Origin: Saprospiraceae bacterium
GTDB taxonomy: Bacteria; Bacteroidota; Bacteroidia; Chitinophagales; Saprospiraceae
Length of the DNA stretch: 8,644 nucleotides
Direction of reading: 5' to 3'
Assembly: GCA_013002475.1 (NCBI GenBank)
Contig: JABDJM010000054.1
Span: 1-8,644 of the forward strand
Position 1 is the first letter of the stretch. Every line of letters starts with the position of its first letter. The position numbers and the translations under genes were made by a program. Under the pieces are notes generated by a model, which searched no databases, had not been told where the DNA came from, and saw only the letters and a program-made list of their open reading frames with translations. Shown one piece after another: positions 1 to 6,691 of the stretch.

Positions 1-151
1 TTTCTTGACCGTCAGAGTATTTTTTAGCCCCGAAGTAATTTCGTACCGACTGTTCAGACATTCCTAATTCTTCCGCTATTTTTTGAACTGAACCTGTAGG
101 TAGTTGGTGCTTGATACTTCGAAGCTCACTGAACGAGATGTGCATAAGCAT
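1..151 (-). CDS. Small helix-turn-helix DNA-binding protein, N-terminal part (cut by left edge)
   Basis: An open frame on the minus strand starts at ATG 151 (a second in-frame ATG lies at 145) and runs off the left edge without a stop, giving 50 residues. The stretch TGSVQKIAEELGMSEQSVRN (residues 19-38) reads as a helix-turn-helix: a first helix with QKIAEELG, a turn at GMS, and a recognition helix SEQSVRNYFG. After it comes GAKKYSDGQE. Small Bacteroidota DNA-binding proteins with this 'HTH then NYFGA..Y.DG' pattern are known to me as uncharacterised proteins of roughly 80 residues, so about the C-terminal third to half is probably missing. No Shine-Dalgarno is visible; the leader is A/T-rich, as usual in this phylum. 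It is divergent from the protease gene. Role is inferred: a small transcriptional regulator or nucleoid-type protein. The HTH is well supported, the function is unknown. Confidence 0.72.
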   Translation of the reverse strand, partial: MLMHISFSELRSIKHQLPTGSVQKIAEELGMSEQSVRNYFGAKKYSDGQE

Positions 152-185
152 TTATATTTAATCGGTTAGATAATAGTAGTGTTTG

Positions 186-215
186 CAATAATATGTGTTG
201 TTAATTTAACTCAAA
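186..215 (-). promoter_or_regulatory. Possible Bacteroidota promoter for the HTH gene
   Basis: On the minus strand, TTTG (215 to 212) is followed after 18 nt by TATTATTG (193 to 186), one mismatch from the TAnnTTTG -7 box. The leader to the ATG at 151 would be about 30 nt. The -33/-7 pattern is established for the Bacteroidota primary sigma factor. This AT-rich region could produce it by chance. Confidence 0.32.
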
Positions 216-220
216 CCACA

Positions 221-250
221 AATAAAACCAAGTTAAAACCTTGATTTATT
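221..250. repeat. Imperfect inverted repeat in the divergent intergenic region
   Basis: Two 14-nt arms, AATAAAACCAAGTT (221-234) and AACCTTGATTTATT (237-250), are inverted around a 2-nt centre; 11 of 14 positions pair. The element lies just upstream of the candidate -33 box of the HTH gene and about 170 bp from the protease start. It could be an operator, but the outer part is simple A/T sequence, so chance is a serious alternative. Confidence 0.3.
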
Positions 251-418
251 CCTTTCTATTTTGATAACAGAGCAGTTGTCAAAATTATTACTGCCTGATG
301 ATCAAAGATTTGAGTAATAACAGTTAAGGCCCAGGTTTCGTTGACTCTCATGACCAAATAAATTATCTTACAAAAACCTCCTTTCCCCCTGGATTTCTTG
401 AACAAACACTATCTAATA

Positions 419-2116
419 ATGCCATTTCCAGGGAAATGGGTGCTCATCTTGGTGTGGCCCATTCTGTATTCTAGCCTTTTACTCTGCCAGTCTTTGGATG
501 GTCTTAGTACATATTTACCAGTAAAGGCACATCCTGGTCAAATTACTTTCTCTGCTCCTCCTCTGTCTCAATTATTAGAAGAAGATGCAAGATTGGGCTG
601 GGAGGCCCGATTTGCCAGACCCATTGAATATGATTTCACCACCTTCCGTGATTTTGTGTGGCATGATCAGGATCAGAAATCCTCGATTGGGGAAATGTCC
701 ATATCGGTTCCAGGGGCAACAGGTTTATTTTTCGCCCTTGAACTTGAGAACACGGAATATCCCATGGAAATCAATCTGGAGGACCAGCAAGGAGTTGTAC
801 TCGACAGGACGACACTATCCCATGAAAACAAGAATTGCCTATTGGAAGCAAATGGGAATCAAAATGTTCGTTTGGTAATAAAGACCGTACGAGGTGCTCC
901 CAGGAATGAGATCAGGTTAAAAAAAGTTTTTTACGCCTATCGCTCGTTGCTTTCAGATGAATCCGATTCTTCCGTTTTGGAATGCCATGAAAATGTGGCC
1001 TGCCAAACAGATGAAAAAATTCTTCAGTGGAGTAGGGGGACAACAAGGATTCTCAGATACTTTGAAGAAGGGCTAGCCTGGTGTTCAGGAAGCCTTCTAA
1101 ATAGTACAGGAACGAAGAAGCGTCCCTTCATACTGACAGCTTTTCATTGCATTGATGGTCAAAAACCAAACTTCGATTTCTGGAGATTCGATTTCAACTA
1201 TCGAAGCCTGGATTGTGAGGGAAAATATCTGAATAGAGACCGAAATTCTCTGATGGGAGCAGTTCTTCGATCATCCAATGAAGCCTCAGATTTTTTGCTA
1301 CTTGAATTGGACCGGGAAATTCCGGATTCATACCTTCCATATTATCTAGGTTGGAATGCTATTCAACAAACCTTCTCTACAACTTACTCCTTTCATCATC
1401 CCAAAGGAAAACCCCAAATGCTCAGTATAGATTTCGATAAGGTTTTTCCATATCAAAAATCCATCAATTGGGATAACGATGTGAAAACACCTGCTGGAAA
1501 CCACCTTCTTGTTTTTTTTGACCAGGGAACGCAGGAGACTGGCAGTTCCGGTGGGCCCTTGTTGAATGAAAATGGAGAACTGATCGGACAGCTTCATGGT
1601 GGGCTTCCTCGTTGCAAGAAAGCTAAAGCATATTTTGGATGGTTTGCCCGGTCTTTAGCTTCCGGGAAGGATTGTACTGAGCGTTTGGATTGCTGGTTGG
1701 CCCCAGGTATTGAAGGATTGCGTCAACTGCCAGGATACGATCCAAATTCAGGATCAGATTCTATCACCGGAAAAATCATTGACCCCTTTGATAAGGGGAT
1801 AACTTCCGTTCCAATTGCTTTGAAAGACTCAGAAGGTAACTTGACCCAGATAATACAGACTAGAGAGGATGGAAGTTTCACCTTTAATAGCTTAGACAAA
1901 GGGTCTTATTCCGTTCAGCCGCTTTTTGATTTAGGGGATGAAAAAAATGGTGTACAGATCGAATGGGTTGACGGAAACAAAAAAGCCAGTTTGATACCAA
2001 TACTTCAAAGTGAAAGGAAATATCAGCGAGCAAAATCTATTGTTCCATTTAAAGTTATTACCGGGAAAGATATGGGCGACAACCAACCTTTGAAATTCGT
2101 AGCAATTACCCAATAG
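419..2116 (+). CDS. Secreted serine endopeptidase of the lysyl endopeptidase (Achromobacter protease I) family
   Basis: This is a 565-residue exported protease. I chose ATG 419; an in-frame TTG at 398 would add seven residues. Residues 7-22 are a hydrophobic signal segment with likely signal peptidase I cleavage near CQS/LD (no canonical lipobox). A prodomain-like region follows to about residue 185, then the trypsin-fold catalytic domain (about 189-430). The triad is His243 (TAFHC), Asp291 (SDFLLLEL) and Ser377 (GSSGGPL). Six cysteines (189, 195, 222, 244, 266, 399) match in order and near-identical spacing the three disulfides known for Achromobacter protease I, and GQLHGG (His393) is also shared. 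The aspartate that gives Lys specificity in that enzyme (Asp225) appears to be Ala404 here, so cleavage preference may differ. Residues 448-503 form a carboxypeptidase-regulatory/CnaB-like beta-sandwich (TREDGSFTF..L..GSYSV), followed by an unrecognised tail of about 60 residues. No T9SS sorting domain is evident. It ends 17 bp before a shared terminator and is probably monocistronic. Confidence 0.9.
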   Translation: MPFPGKWVLILVWPILYSSLLLCQSLDGLSTYLPVKAHPGQITFSAPPLSQLLEEDARLGWEARFARPIEYDFTTFRDFVWHDQDQKSSIGEMSISVPGATGLFFALELENTEYPMEINLEDQQGVVLDRTTLSHENKNCLLEANGNQNVRLVIKTVRGAPRNEIRLKKVFYAYRSLLSDESDSSVLECHENVACQTDEKILQWSRGTTRILRYFEEGLAWCSGSLLNSTGTKKRPFILTAFHCIDGQKPNFDFWRFDFNYRSLDCEGKYLNRDRNSLMGAVLRSSNEASDFLLLELDREIPDSYLPYYLGWNAIQQTFSTTYSFHHPKGKPQMLSIDFDKVFPYQKSINWDNDVKTPAGNHLLVFFDQGTQETGSSGGPLLNENGELIGQLHGGLPRCKKAKAYFGWFARSLASGKDCTERLDCWLAPGIEGLRQLPGYDPNSGSDSITGKIIDPFDKGITSVPIALKDSEGNLTQIIQTREDGSFTFNSLDKGSYSVQPLFDLGDEKNGVQIEWVDGNKKASLIPILQSERKYQRAKSIVPFKVITGKDMGDNQPLKFVAITQ

Positions 2117-2133
2117 ATTTCCGGCTAGAAAAT

Positions 2134-2167
2134 AAAAAGGCCCTCTCGAATCCAAGAGGGCCTTTTT
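2134..2167. terminator. Bidirectional rho-independent terminator between convergent genes
   Basis: A perfect 13-bp inverted repeat: AAAAAGGCCCTCT (2134-2146), an 8-nt loop (2147-2154) and AGAGGGCCTTTTT (2155-2167). The GC core is flanked by A5 and T5, so the transcript ends in a U-tract in either direction. It lies 17 bp after the protease stop and 16 bp beyond the stop of the minus-strand surface protein, and so should terminate both. Confidence 0.93.
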
Positions 2168-2183
2168 ATGATAATTAACCCAG

Positions 2184-5018
2184 TTATATTTTTACAAGCT
2201 TGAGGTGCCTGGTTACCCGGCCATCAATATTCAATCCGATGAAGTAGACACCAGGTGAAAGTTGATCTCCTAGTTGTAGATTTCCATTTTGATTTTCCAA
2301 CTGTCTTGATAAAAGGATTTTCCCCTGACTATTGGCAATCGATACTTTAGCTCGTGTTGCATTTCCAATTTCATACTCAACTGTGAAATTGTCGGTAAAT
2401 GGATTAGGATATGCTTGAATCCTTGACTCAGACTGGGGATCAAAAATATTGGAAAGCATCACCGTAATGTCCTGTTCAAATGTCTCCGTACCACAATCGT
2501 TTGCAGCACTTAAAGTTACTGTGTAAGTGCCTCCTTCCGTGTATTCATGAGTTGGGTTCAGCTCGAAGGAATTGCTTCCATCACCAAAATCGTAAACATA
2601 GCTTGTGGCATTACTAATATTTGCAGAAAAAGAGACGGTCGTATTATCAGTCCCAAAGGAGAAGGAAACCTCTGGTGGACCCTCAACAGTTATCAAACTA
2701 TTTTGCGTGATCGTATATACCGCCCCGCTTTGTACTGAAGCTTCCAAGGAAGCCGAATAGATCCCAGGATTGTCATAAACAACCGTGGGATTCGCTTCCA
2801 TAGTTTGGGAAGGTGTTCCTCCTGGGAAATTCCAAAGTCTGGTAATAGTACTATCAGAGGGATCGGAATAAGTCACCGATAAAGGAGCGCATCCCTCCAG
2901 CGCGGAGGAAGTAAACTCTGGATAGACACCTGAGTTTGAGGCATCCTTAACACTGAAACCATCTATAGCTGCTTCTACAAGGTGCCCGGAATCAGCAAGA
3001 TCTGAGGTTATAAATTGGATCTGTACTGTTTCATTCGGCACAACAAAATCTTCAATCTGAAAAGAAAAGCTGGTCCATTGTGCATTGGTCTCTATCAATG
3101 CTACCTGAGTGGAAACGAGACCATTTGAGATCATGATCTGCAAATTATCATTAGGATTGTTGTTGCCGCCTGCATTAAAAAACCAGTATGAGAACTCTAT
3201 TATAGGAAGATCATAATCTGTCAGATCCATTAGAGGAGATGTAAGAGTAACCCAACCATCATCTACATCATCATTACCAGCACCTCCACCTCCATTTCCG
3301 GTAACATAGCATTGATCTCCTATGTCCCCCACTATGTCAAAATCAGGATTGGAGGCTTCCCCTTGGTATGTGGTACCTAGAGGCTCGCCAATCTCCCAAG
3401 TCCCTGAGGCTGCTGTCCCGTTAGAATCCCAGCCCAGGTCAAGTACGAAGTCATCTTCGTAACCAGGCTCAAGAATGAAGCTTGCTGAAGAACCAGGAGA
3501 AAGGTTGATTTGCTGGGCCAATAAATTATAGCCCCAGGCCCCAACATATACCTCGTAGATTCCATCGCTCAATCCGGGGATCTCAAAGATCCCATCTCCA
3601 TTGGAAGTCGCAAAAATGGACCCGGTAGCTGTAACCACCCGGACCTGCGCATTTTCAATAGGCTCCCCATTTCCGGAGCGGATCACAGAACCACCGATAG
3701 AGCTAAGAGGAGTTAGTTGTACATCTTGAATAACCTCAACTCCATTATCCAGGTCAACGGTAACCACTTTTGATTCATATCCTAAAGCAGAATAGGTGAC
3801 AGAGTAAGTTCCGGCTGTTGCCAGTCCTGTTTGATAATCTCCTGCAAAATCAGAGTCTGATAAATTCGCCTGGTCAGCATCTATATTGACCGCCGCCCCT
3901 TGAATCGGATCTCCCGTAGATTCATCAGTGATCTTTCCTTCCAGCCAGCAAGCCCGAACATAAGTTGGGGACAAAACGTAAAGTCCATTCCCAATATCTG
4001 AACATAGAATGGTTCCGCTGGGCAGGAAGGGGTAAGCCCCCCATACACCATCGAAGCCTGTACTAGCAGGAATAAATGTGTCAAAGTTTCCAACCTCAAT
4101 CAGGTTATCTGGTTTACTTCCATCGACAATGATGCAGCCATCTGTATAATAGCTGATGATCAGCCAATCATTCCAGACGTGCACATTATGAGGAATTACA
4201 CCATCACCAAGAGTTTCTATTGGTTTGAATTGATCAAGTTCAACTATGTTTTGGGGATCAGAAATATCATATGCACCAACAGGCGCATTAGCTCTTTCAT
4301 CCGTTGTAAATGCCACTGTGTGTGCATCGTTGATCCAAACGTTATGGGTAAACTCACTTTCAGTCGTTTGACTGTTTATGAACGTTACGTTGTTTTTGTC
4401 ACTGACATCATAGATCGAAAATTCTCCTGCGTAAATATCAGATGTGTATAGCCGATTGTCTACGGTATAACTATCGTGTGCATAAATCGGAGGCGTTTTT
4501 CCAGCATAGGCCATCTGCCCAGGGGTTGTGTCCACGTCAAAGATCAAAGTACCTCCACCGTTCAAATTACATCCGGTCAAATAGGCATAGCCAAATTCAT
4601 CGATGTGGATATTATGGCAATCGGTAATTGTCCCTTCGCCTGGCACATCTGGACTTAGGTAATACCAGTCATTTGCGGTTAGTGGGGTTGGAAGATTACC
4701 AAGATTTATCACCAGGATACCATCACTGGTCTCATTTGTTACGAAAGCATAACTTCCCCAGGTCTTAATATCTCTCCATGTTGAGGAGGGGCCGGTTGGG
4801 GTCCCAAGATCAACTGGGTTGTCCGGATCGGTTACATCAACCACATTCACACCGTTTCGCATGCCAACCAGGGCATATTCCCCGTTCCCATCAGCATATC
4901 CCCAGATATCGTTGAGGCTTTCATTATAGTTGACGCTGGATCGAAAAGTGACATTAAGTTGTCCTGACATATTGGTTGAGAGTCCTGTTAGGAACAGAAT
5001 GAAGAGAATTCTACTCAT
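2184..5018 (-). CDS. T9SS-secreted choice-of-anchor-B (LVIVD propeller) surface protein with PKD domains
   Basis: This is 944 residues from ATG 5018. A longer frame to 5063 begins with TTG inside a -7 promoter box, and ATG 5018 gives a clean signal peptide (MSRILFILFLTGLSTNMSG). Residues 22-352 carry seven LVIVD-type strands (NVVDVTDPDNP, ILVINL, LIFDVD, SIYDVSD, GAYDISDPQN, IIVDGSKPDN, LYVL), consistent with a seven-bladed beta-propeller of the choice-of-anchor-B family, with conserved WRDIK, DCHNIH, HDSYT, THNVW and PHNVHVW. Then come two carboxypeptidase-regulatory-like domains (about 357-436 and 439-517), a MAM-like beta-sandwich (about 520-692), and two PKD domains (about 697-780 and 781-855; the second has YDFGDGS). 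A T9SS type A sorting domain closes it (866-944: AYPNPFTDNFTV, SPGVYFI, LKLVKI). It should be exported through the outer membrane and anchored or released. It is third in line after miaA and menI, 65 bp from menI, with a possible promoter of its own. The ligand is unknown; adhesion or binding is an inference. Confidence 0.92.
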   Translation of the reverse strand: MSRILFILFLTGLSTNMSGQLNVTFRSSVNYNESLNDIWGYADGNGEYALVGMRNGVNVVDVTDPDNPVDLGTPTGPSSTWRDIKTWGSYAFVTNETSDGILVINLGNLPTPLTANDWYYLSPDVPGEGTITDCHNIHIDEFGYAYLTGCNLNGGGTLIFDVDTTPGQMAYAGKTPPIYAHDSYTVDNRLYTSDIYAGEFSIYDVSDKNNVTFINSQTTESEFTHNVWINDAHTVAFTTDERANAPVGAYDISDPQNIVELDQFKPIETLGDGVIPHNVHVWNDWLIISYYTDGCIIVDGSKPDNLIEVGNFDTFIPASTGFDGVWGAYPFLPSGTILCSDIGNGLYVLSPTYVRACWLEGKITDESTGDPIQGAAVNIDADQANLSDSDFAGDYQTGLATAGTYSVTYSALGYESKVVTVDLDNGVEVIQDVQLTPLSSIGGSVIRSGNGEPIENAQVRVVTATGSIFATSNGDGIFEIPGLSDGIYEVYVGAWGYNLLAQQINLSPGSSASFILEPGYEDDFVLDLGWDSNGTAASGTWEIGEPLGTTYQGEASNPDFDIVGDIGDQCYVTGNGGGGAGNDDVDDGWVTLTSPLMDLTDYDLPIIEFSYWFFNAGGNNNPNDNLQIMISNGLVSTQVALIETNAQWTSFSFQIEDFVVPNETVQIQFITSDLADSGHLVEAAIDGFSVKDASNSGVYPEFTSSALEGCAPLSVTYSDPSDSTITRLWNFPGGTPSQTMEANPTVVYDNPGIYSASLEASVQSGAVYTITQNSLITVEGPPEVSFSFGTDNTTVSFSANISNATSYVYDFGDGSNSFELNPTHEYTEGGTYTVTLSAANDCGTETFEQDITVMLSNIFDPQSESRIQAYPNPFTDNFTVEYEIGNATRAKVSIANSQGKILLSRQLENQNGNLQLGDQLSPGVYFIGLNIDGRVTRHLKLVKI

Positions 5019-5060
5019 GAGAAAAGGAAATTGATGTGGATTCTTGTAAAAATAGTTTTG

Positions 5061-5068
5061 CAAAAATA
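5061..5068 (-). promoter_or_regulatory. Candidate -7 box for the surface protein gene
   Basis: TATTTTTG on the minus strand (5068 to 5061) matches TAnnTTTG exactly and would give a leader of about 35 nt to ATG 5018. No TTTG is present at the expected -33 position. Fourteen nt downstream TATTTTTACAA (from 5054) nearly repeats TATTTTTGCAA. The box overlaps the TTG at 5063, which argues against that codon as the translation start. Confidence 0.42.
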
Positions 5069-5083
5069 CGGGTTTATTTACAC

Positions 5084-5512
5084 CTAGGCCATAATTGGGA
5101 CTATGGCCAGTGTCAATCTACTGACACACAGTAATTTATCTTCTTGGTTATGTATATGGATCTGCCAAACCTGGATAGAACGCCCGATTTTAATGGGTTT
5201 GGCCCGGCCTCGGACGTAACCCTCCCTTGCTGATCGAAGGTGGTTAGCATTTATTTCTACGCCTACGACGCTGTTTTGTGTCATATTTTCAAGGCAAAGT
5301 ACCCCTCCAATGGAGCCTAAAGTCTCTGCTAAAGCCACCGAGGCGCCTCCATGCAAAAGGCCCAAGGGTTGCTTGGTTCTTTCATCCACAGGCATCCTGG
5401 CTTCCAGCCAATCATCTCCAAATCCTGTAAACTCAATACCAAGGGTCTTTGAAAGGGTGTTCTCGAGCATGCCATTGATCCCCTCCAAGGTAAAATCTGT
5501 TTTCCAAATCAT
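5084..5512 (-). CDS. menI: Hotdog-fold acyl-CoA thioesterase, MenI/YdiI type (1,4-dihydroxy-2-naphthoyl-CoA hydrolase)
   Basis: This 142-residue cytosolic protein has the full length of the family. It aligns from the first residue with E. coli YdiI/MenI as I remember it: it begins MIWK and has GDDWLEARMPVD (32-43), RTKQPLGLLHGGASVALAE (45-63) and VGVEINANHLRSAREG (83-98). The catalytic residues of the family are present at the same positions: Gln48, His54, Gly55, Glu63 as the nucleophile/base, and Ser67. A two-residue insertion follows around 76-80. Known role of the family: hydrolysis of DHNA-CoA to DHNA in menaquinone synthesis, with side activity on other aroyl- and acyl-CoAs. The ATG overlaps the TGA of miaA in an ATGA, so translation is probably coupled. 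No other men gene is in the window, so the substrate is an inference from similarity; a general PaaI-type thioesterase is the alternative. Confidence 0.88.
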   Translation of the reverse strand: MIWKTDFTLEGINGMLENTLSKTLGIEFTGFGDDWLEARMPVDERTKQPLGLLHGGASVALAETLGSIGGVLCLENMTQNSVVGVEINANHLRSAREGYVRGRAKPIKIGRSIQVWQIHIHNQEDKLLCVSRLTLAIVPIMA

Positions 5513-6630
5513 AGTTGACCCTTATTCCAAAATATTTTTTTTCCCTCTGAGATAGAAAGGACCTGATCCTCAAATTGTTCATTAATAAATGGCGCTTGTG
5601 GCCCTGAAGTTTTGATCATGGCAGAAATGCCGCCCGGTTTTTTACCAACAAGCGCATTTCCTGAGCCCTCTGGCCCCGCCATTAAAATTTCGAGCCTGTC
5701 TTTTTCTTTGGATGTTGACCAGGTGCCTCCATTCTTGAGCCAATCCACAAATGAAAGGGCCAATTTCTTGTTCCCACATCTCCGCCATTGATTTTGCTTT
5801 CGCATCCAGGTCATTTGCCTTTTTGCATAACGCCGGCTATTCTGTTTGATCAGAGTGACGGCCTCCTCTACACTTAGCTTCCCATCAAGATGGCTGAAAA
5901 GCTCCTGATACCCTACGGTTGCCAATGCCTGCTGTCCCCGCTGAGGAAGGAGTCCCCGTGCCTCTTCCAGTAAGCCAACTTCCATCATGTTATCTACCCG
6001 TTGGTTGATCCTCTCATACAGCATGTCCCGAGGCCAGTAAAGACTTAGATAGTAGGTTTGAAAATTTCTCTTTTTTCGCTTGCCGGATAGGAAAGTTGAA
6101 ATGGGTTGTTCATGTGCTTGAAAAAAGCTCAATGCCCGAATTAGTCTCGCCGGATTTTGGGGATCTACTTTCTCCAAATAATCAGGATCCTTGGCAGCCA
6201 GTTCATCCTGGAGGAATTTGATCCCCTTGGATTCAAACTGTTCTTGCCAGGCATTTTTAATGGCAGGATCAACCTTGGGTAGATCATCCAGCCCTTCACA
6301 AATCGTTTGGATAAAAAAGCCGGAACCTCCAACCAAAACTGCCCATTCATTTTTCTCAAAGATCTCTTCCAATTTTTTCAGAGCATCCCTTTCAAAATCT
6401 GCAACGGTGTAATCCTGAAGAATGCTAAGATGCCCAACAAGATGATGGGGGATAGAGGTCAATTCTTCAGAAGTAGGTTTTGCAGTACCTATGTTCATTT
6501 CCCGATAAAATTGCCTGCTGTCAGCAGAAATGATCTCGGTTTCGAAGAGACTGGCAATTTCGATCGCTAAACTCGTTTTTCCACTGGCCGTCGGGCCGCC
6601 CACTACGATCAATTTTTTTTCTTTTCCCAC
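5509..6630 (-). CDS. miaA: tRNA dimethylallyltransferase (MiaA) with an unusual C-terminal extension
   Basis: MiaA transfers dimethylallyl from DMAPP to N6 of A37 in tRNAs that read UNN codons. Visible motifs: P-loop GPTASGKT (12-19), DSRQFYREMNIGTAKP (37-52; Asp37 is the likely catalytic base), GGSGFFI (101-107, the DMAPP-channel motif), QNPARLIRAL (158-167), TVGYQE (238-243) and SRRYAKRQMTW (265-275). The usual MiaA end falls near residue 300 (FVDWLK). This protein continues for about 73 residues, rich in Gly, Lys and Ser, up to the ATGA overlap with menI. The tail is not a normal MiaA feature; see findings. The start is GTG 6630: an in-frame TAA lies 9-12 bases upstream with no ATG between, and the next Met is residue 45, beyond the P-loop. 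It is the first gene of the leftward cluster, divergent from the acyltransferases. Function is secure; the tail is unexplained. Confidence 0.95.
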   Translation of the reverse strand: MGKEKKLIVVGGPTASGKTSLAIEIASLFETEIISADSRQFYREMNIGTAKPTSEELTSIPHHLVGHLSILQDYTVADFERDALKKLEEIFEKNEWAVLVGGSGFFIQTICEGLDDLPKVDPAIKNAWQEQFESKGIKFLQDELAAKDPDYLEKVDPQNPARLIRALSFFQAHEQPISTFLSGKRKKRNFQTYYLSLYWPRDMLYERINQRVDNMMEVGLLEEARGLLPQRGQQALATVGYQELFSHLDGKLSVEEAVTLIKQNSRRYAKRQMTWMRKQNQWRRCGNKKLALSFVDWLKNGGTWSTSKEKDRLEILMAGPEGSGNALVGKKPGGISAMIKTSGPQAPFINEQFEDQVLSISEGKKIFWNKGQL

Positions 6631-6666
6631 AATGGCAAATTAGTAAATATCCCTTTCTGGGAATGA

Positions 6667-6674
6667 TATATTTG
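6667..6674 (+). promoter_or_regulatory. Candidate -7 box for the acyltransferase pair
   Basis: TATATTTG matches the Bacteroidota TAnnTTTG box exactly, 17 bp before ATG 6692, implying a leader of roughly 10-12 nt. No TTTG is seen at the usual -33 distance. The whole divergent gap to miaA is only 61 bp. On the minus strand the near-box CTAATTTG (6643 to 6636) could serve miaA, leaving almost no leader before its GTG. Confidence 0.5.
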
Positions 6675-6691
6675 CGCAGGATAGGTTTAAG

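Larger units (their letters stand above)
152..418. other. Divergent intergenic region between HTH gene and protease gene
   Basis: This AT-rich region of 267 bp has no credible ORF. It holds the candidate minus-strand promoter (186-215) and the imperfect palindrome (221-250). For the protease on the plus strand I see no TTTG/TAnnTTTG pair. The nearest alternative is a sigma70-like TTGACT (341-346) with a 17-nt spacer and TATCTT (364-369), which is not the usual Bacteroidota form. The segment before the start (376-390) is pyrimidine-rich and has no ribosome binding site. Confidence 0.5.

Noticed and set aside
341..369. Sigma70-like TTGACT-N17-TATCTT before the protease
   Set aside because: The Bacteroidota primary sigma factor uses TTTG/TAnnTTTG, and this match is only partial in the -10. 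It is mentioned in the intergenic entry but not called as a promoter.
398..418. TTG 398 as the start of the protease
   Set aside because: ATG 419 is in frame seven codons later, is the commoner start codon and gives a compact signal peptide. TTG cannot be excluded, since it also leaves a workable n-region.
470..495. Lipobox in the protease signal peptide (SLLLC)
   Set aside because: The residue before Cys is Leu, not Gly/Ala/Ser, so lipoprotein processing is unlikely.
4179..4658. Plus-strand open frames opposite the propeller domain
   Set aside because: They are antisense shadows of the conserved LVIVD repeats. Their products look like random sequence and have no leader signals.
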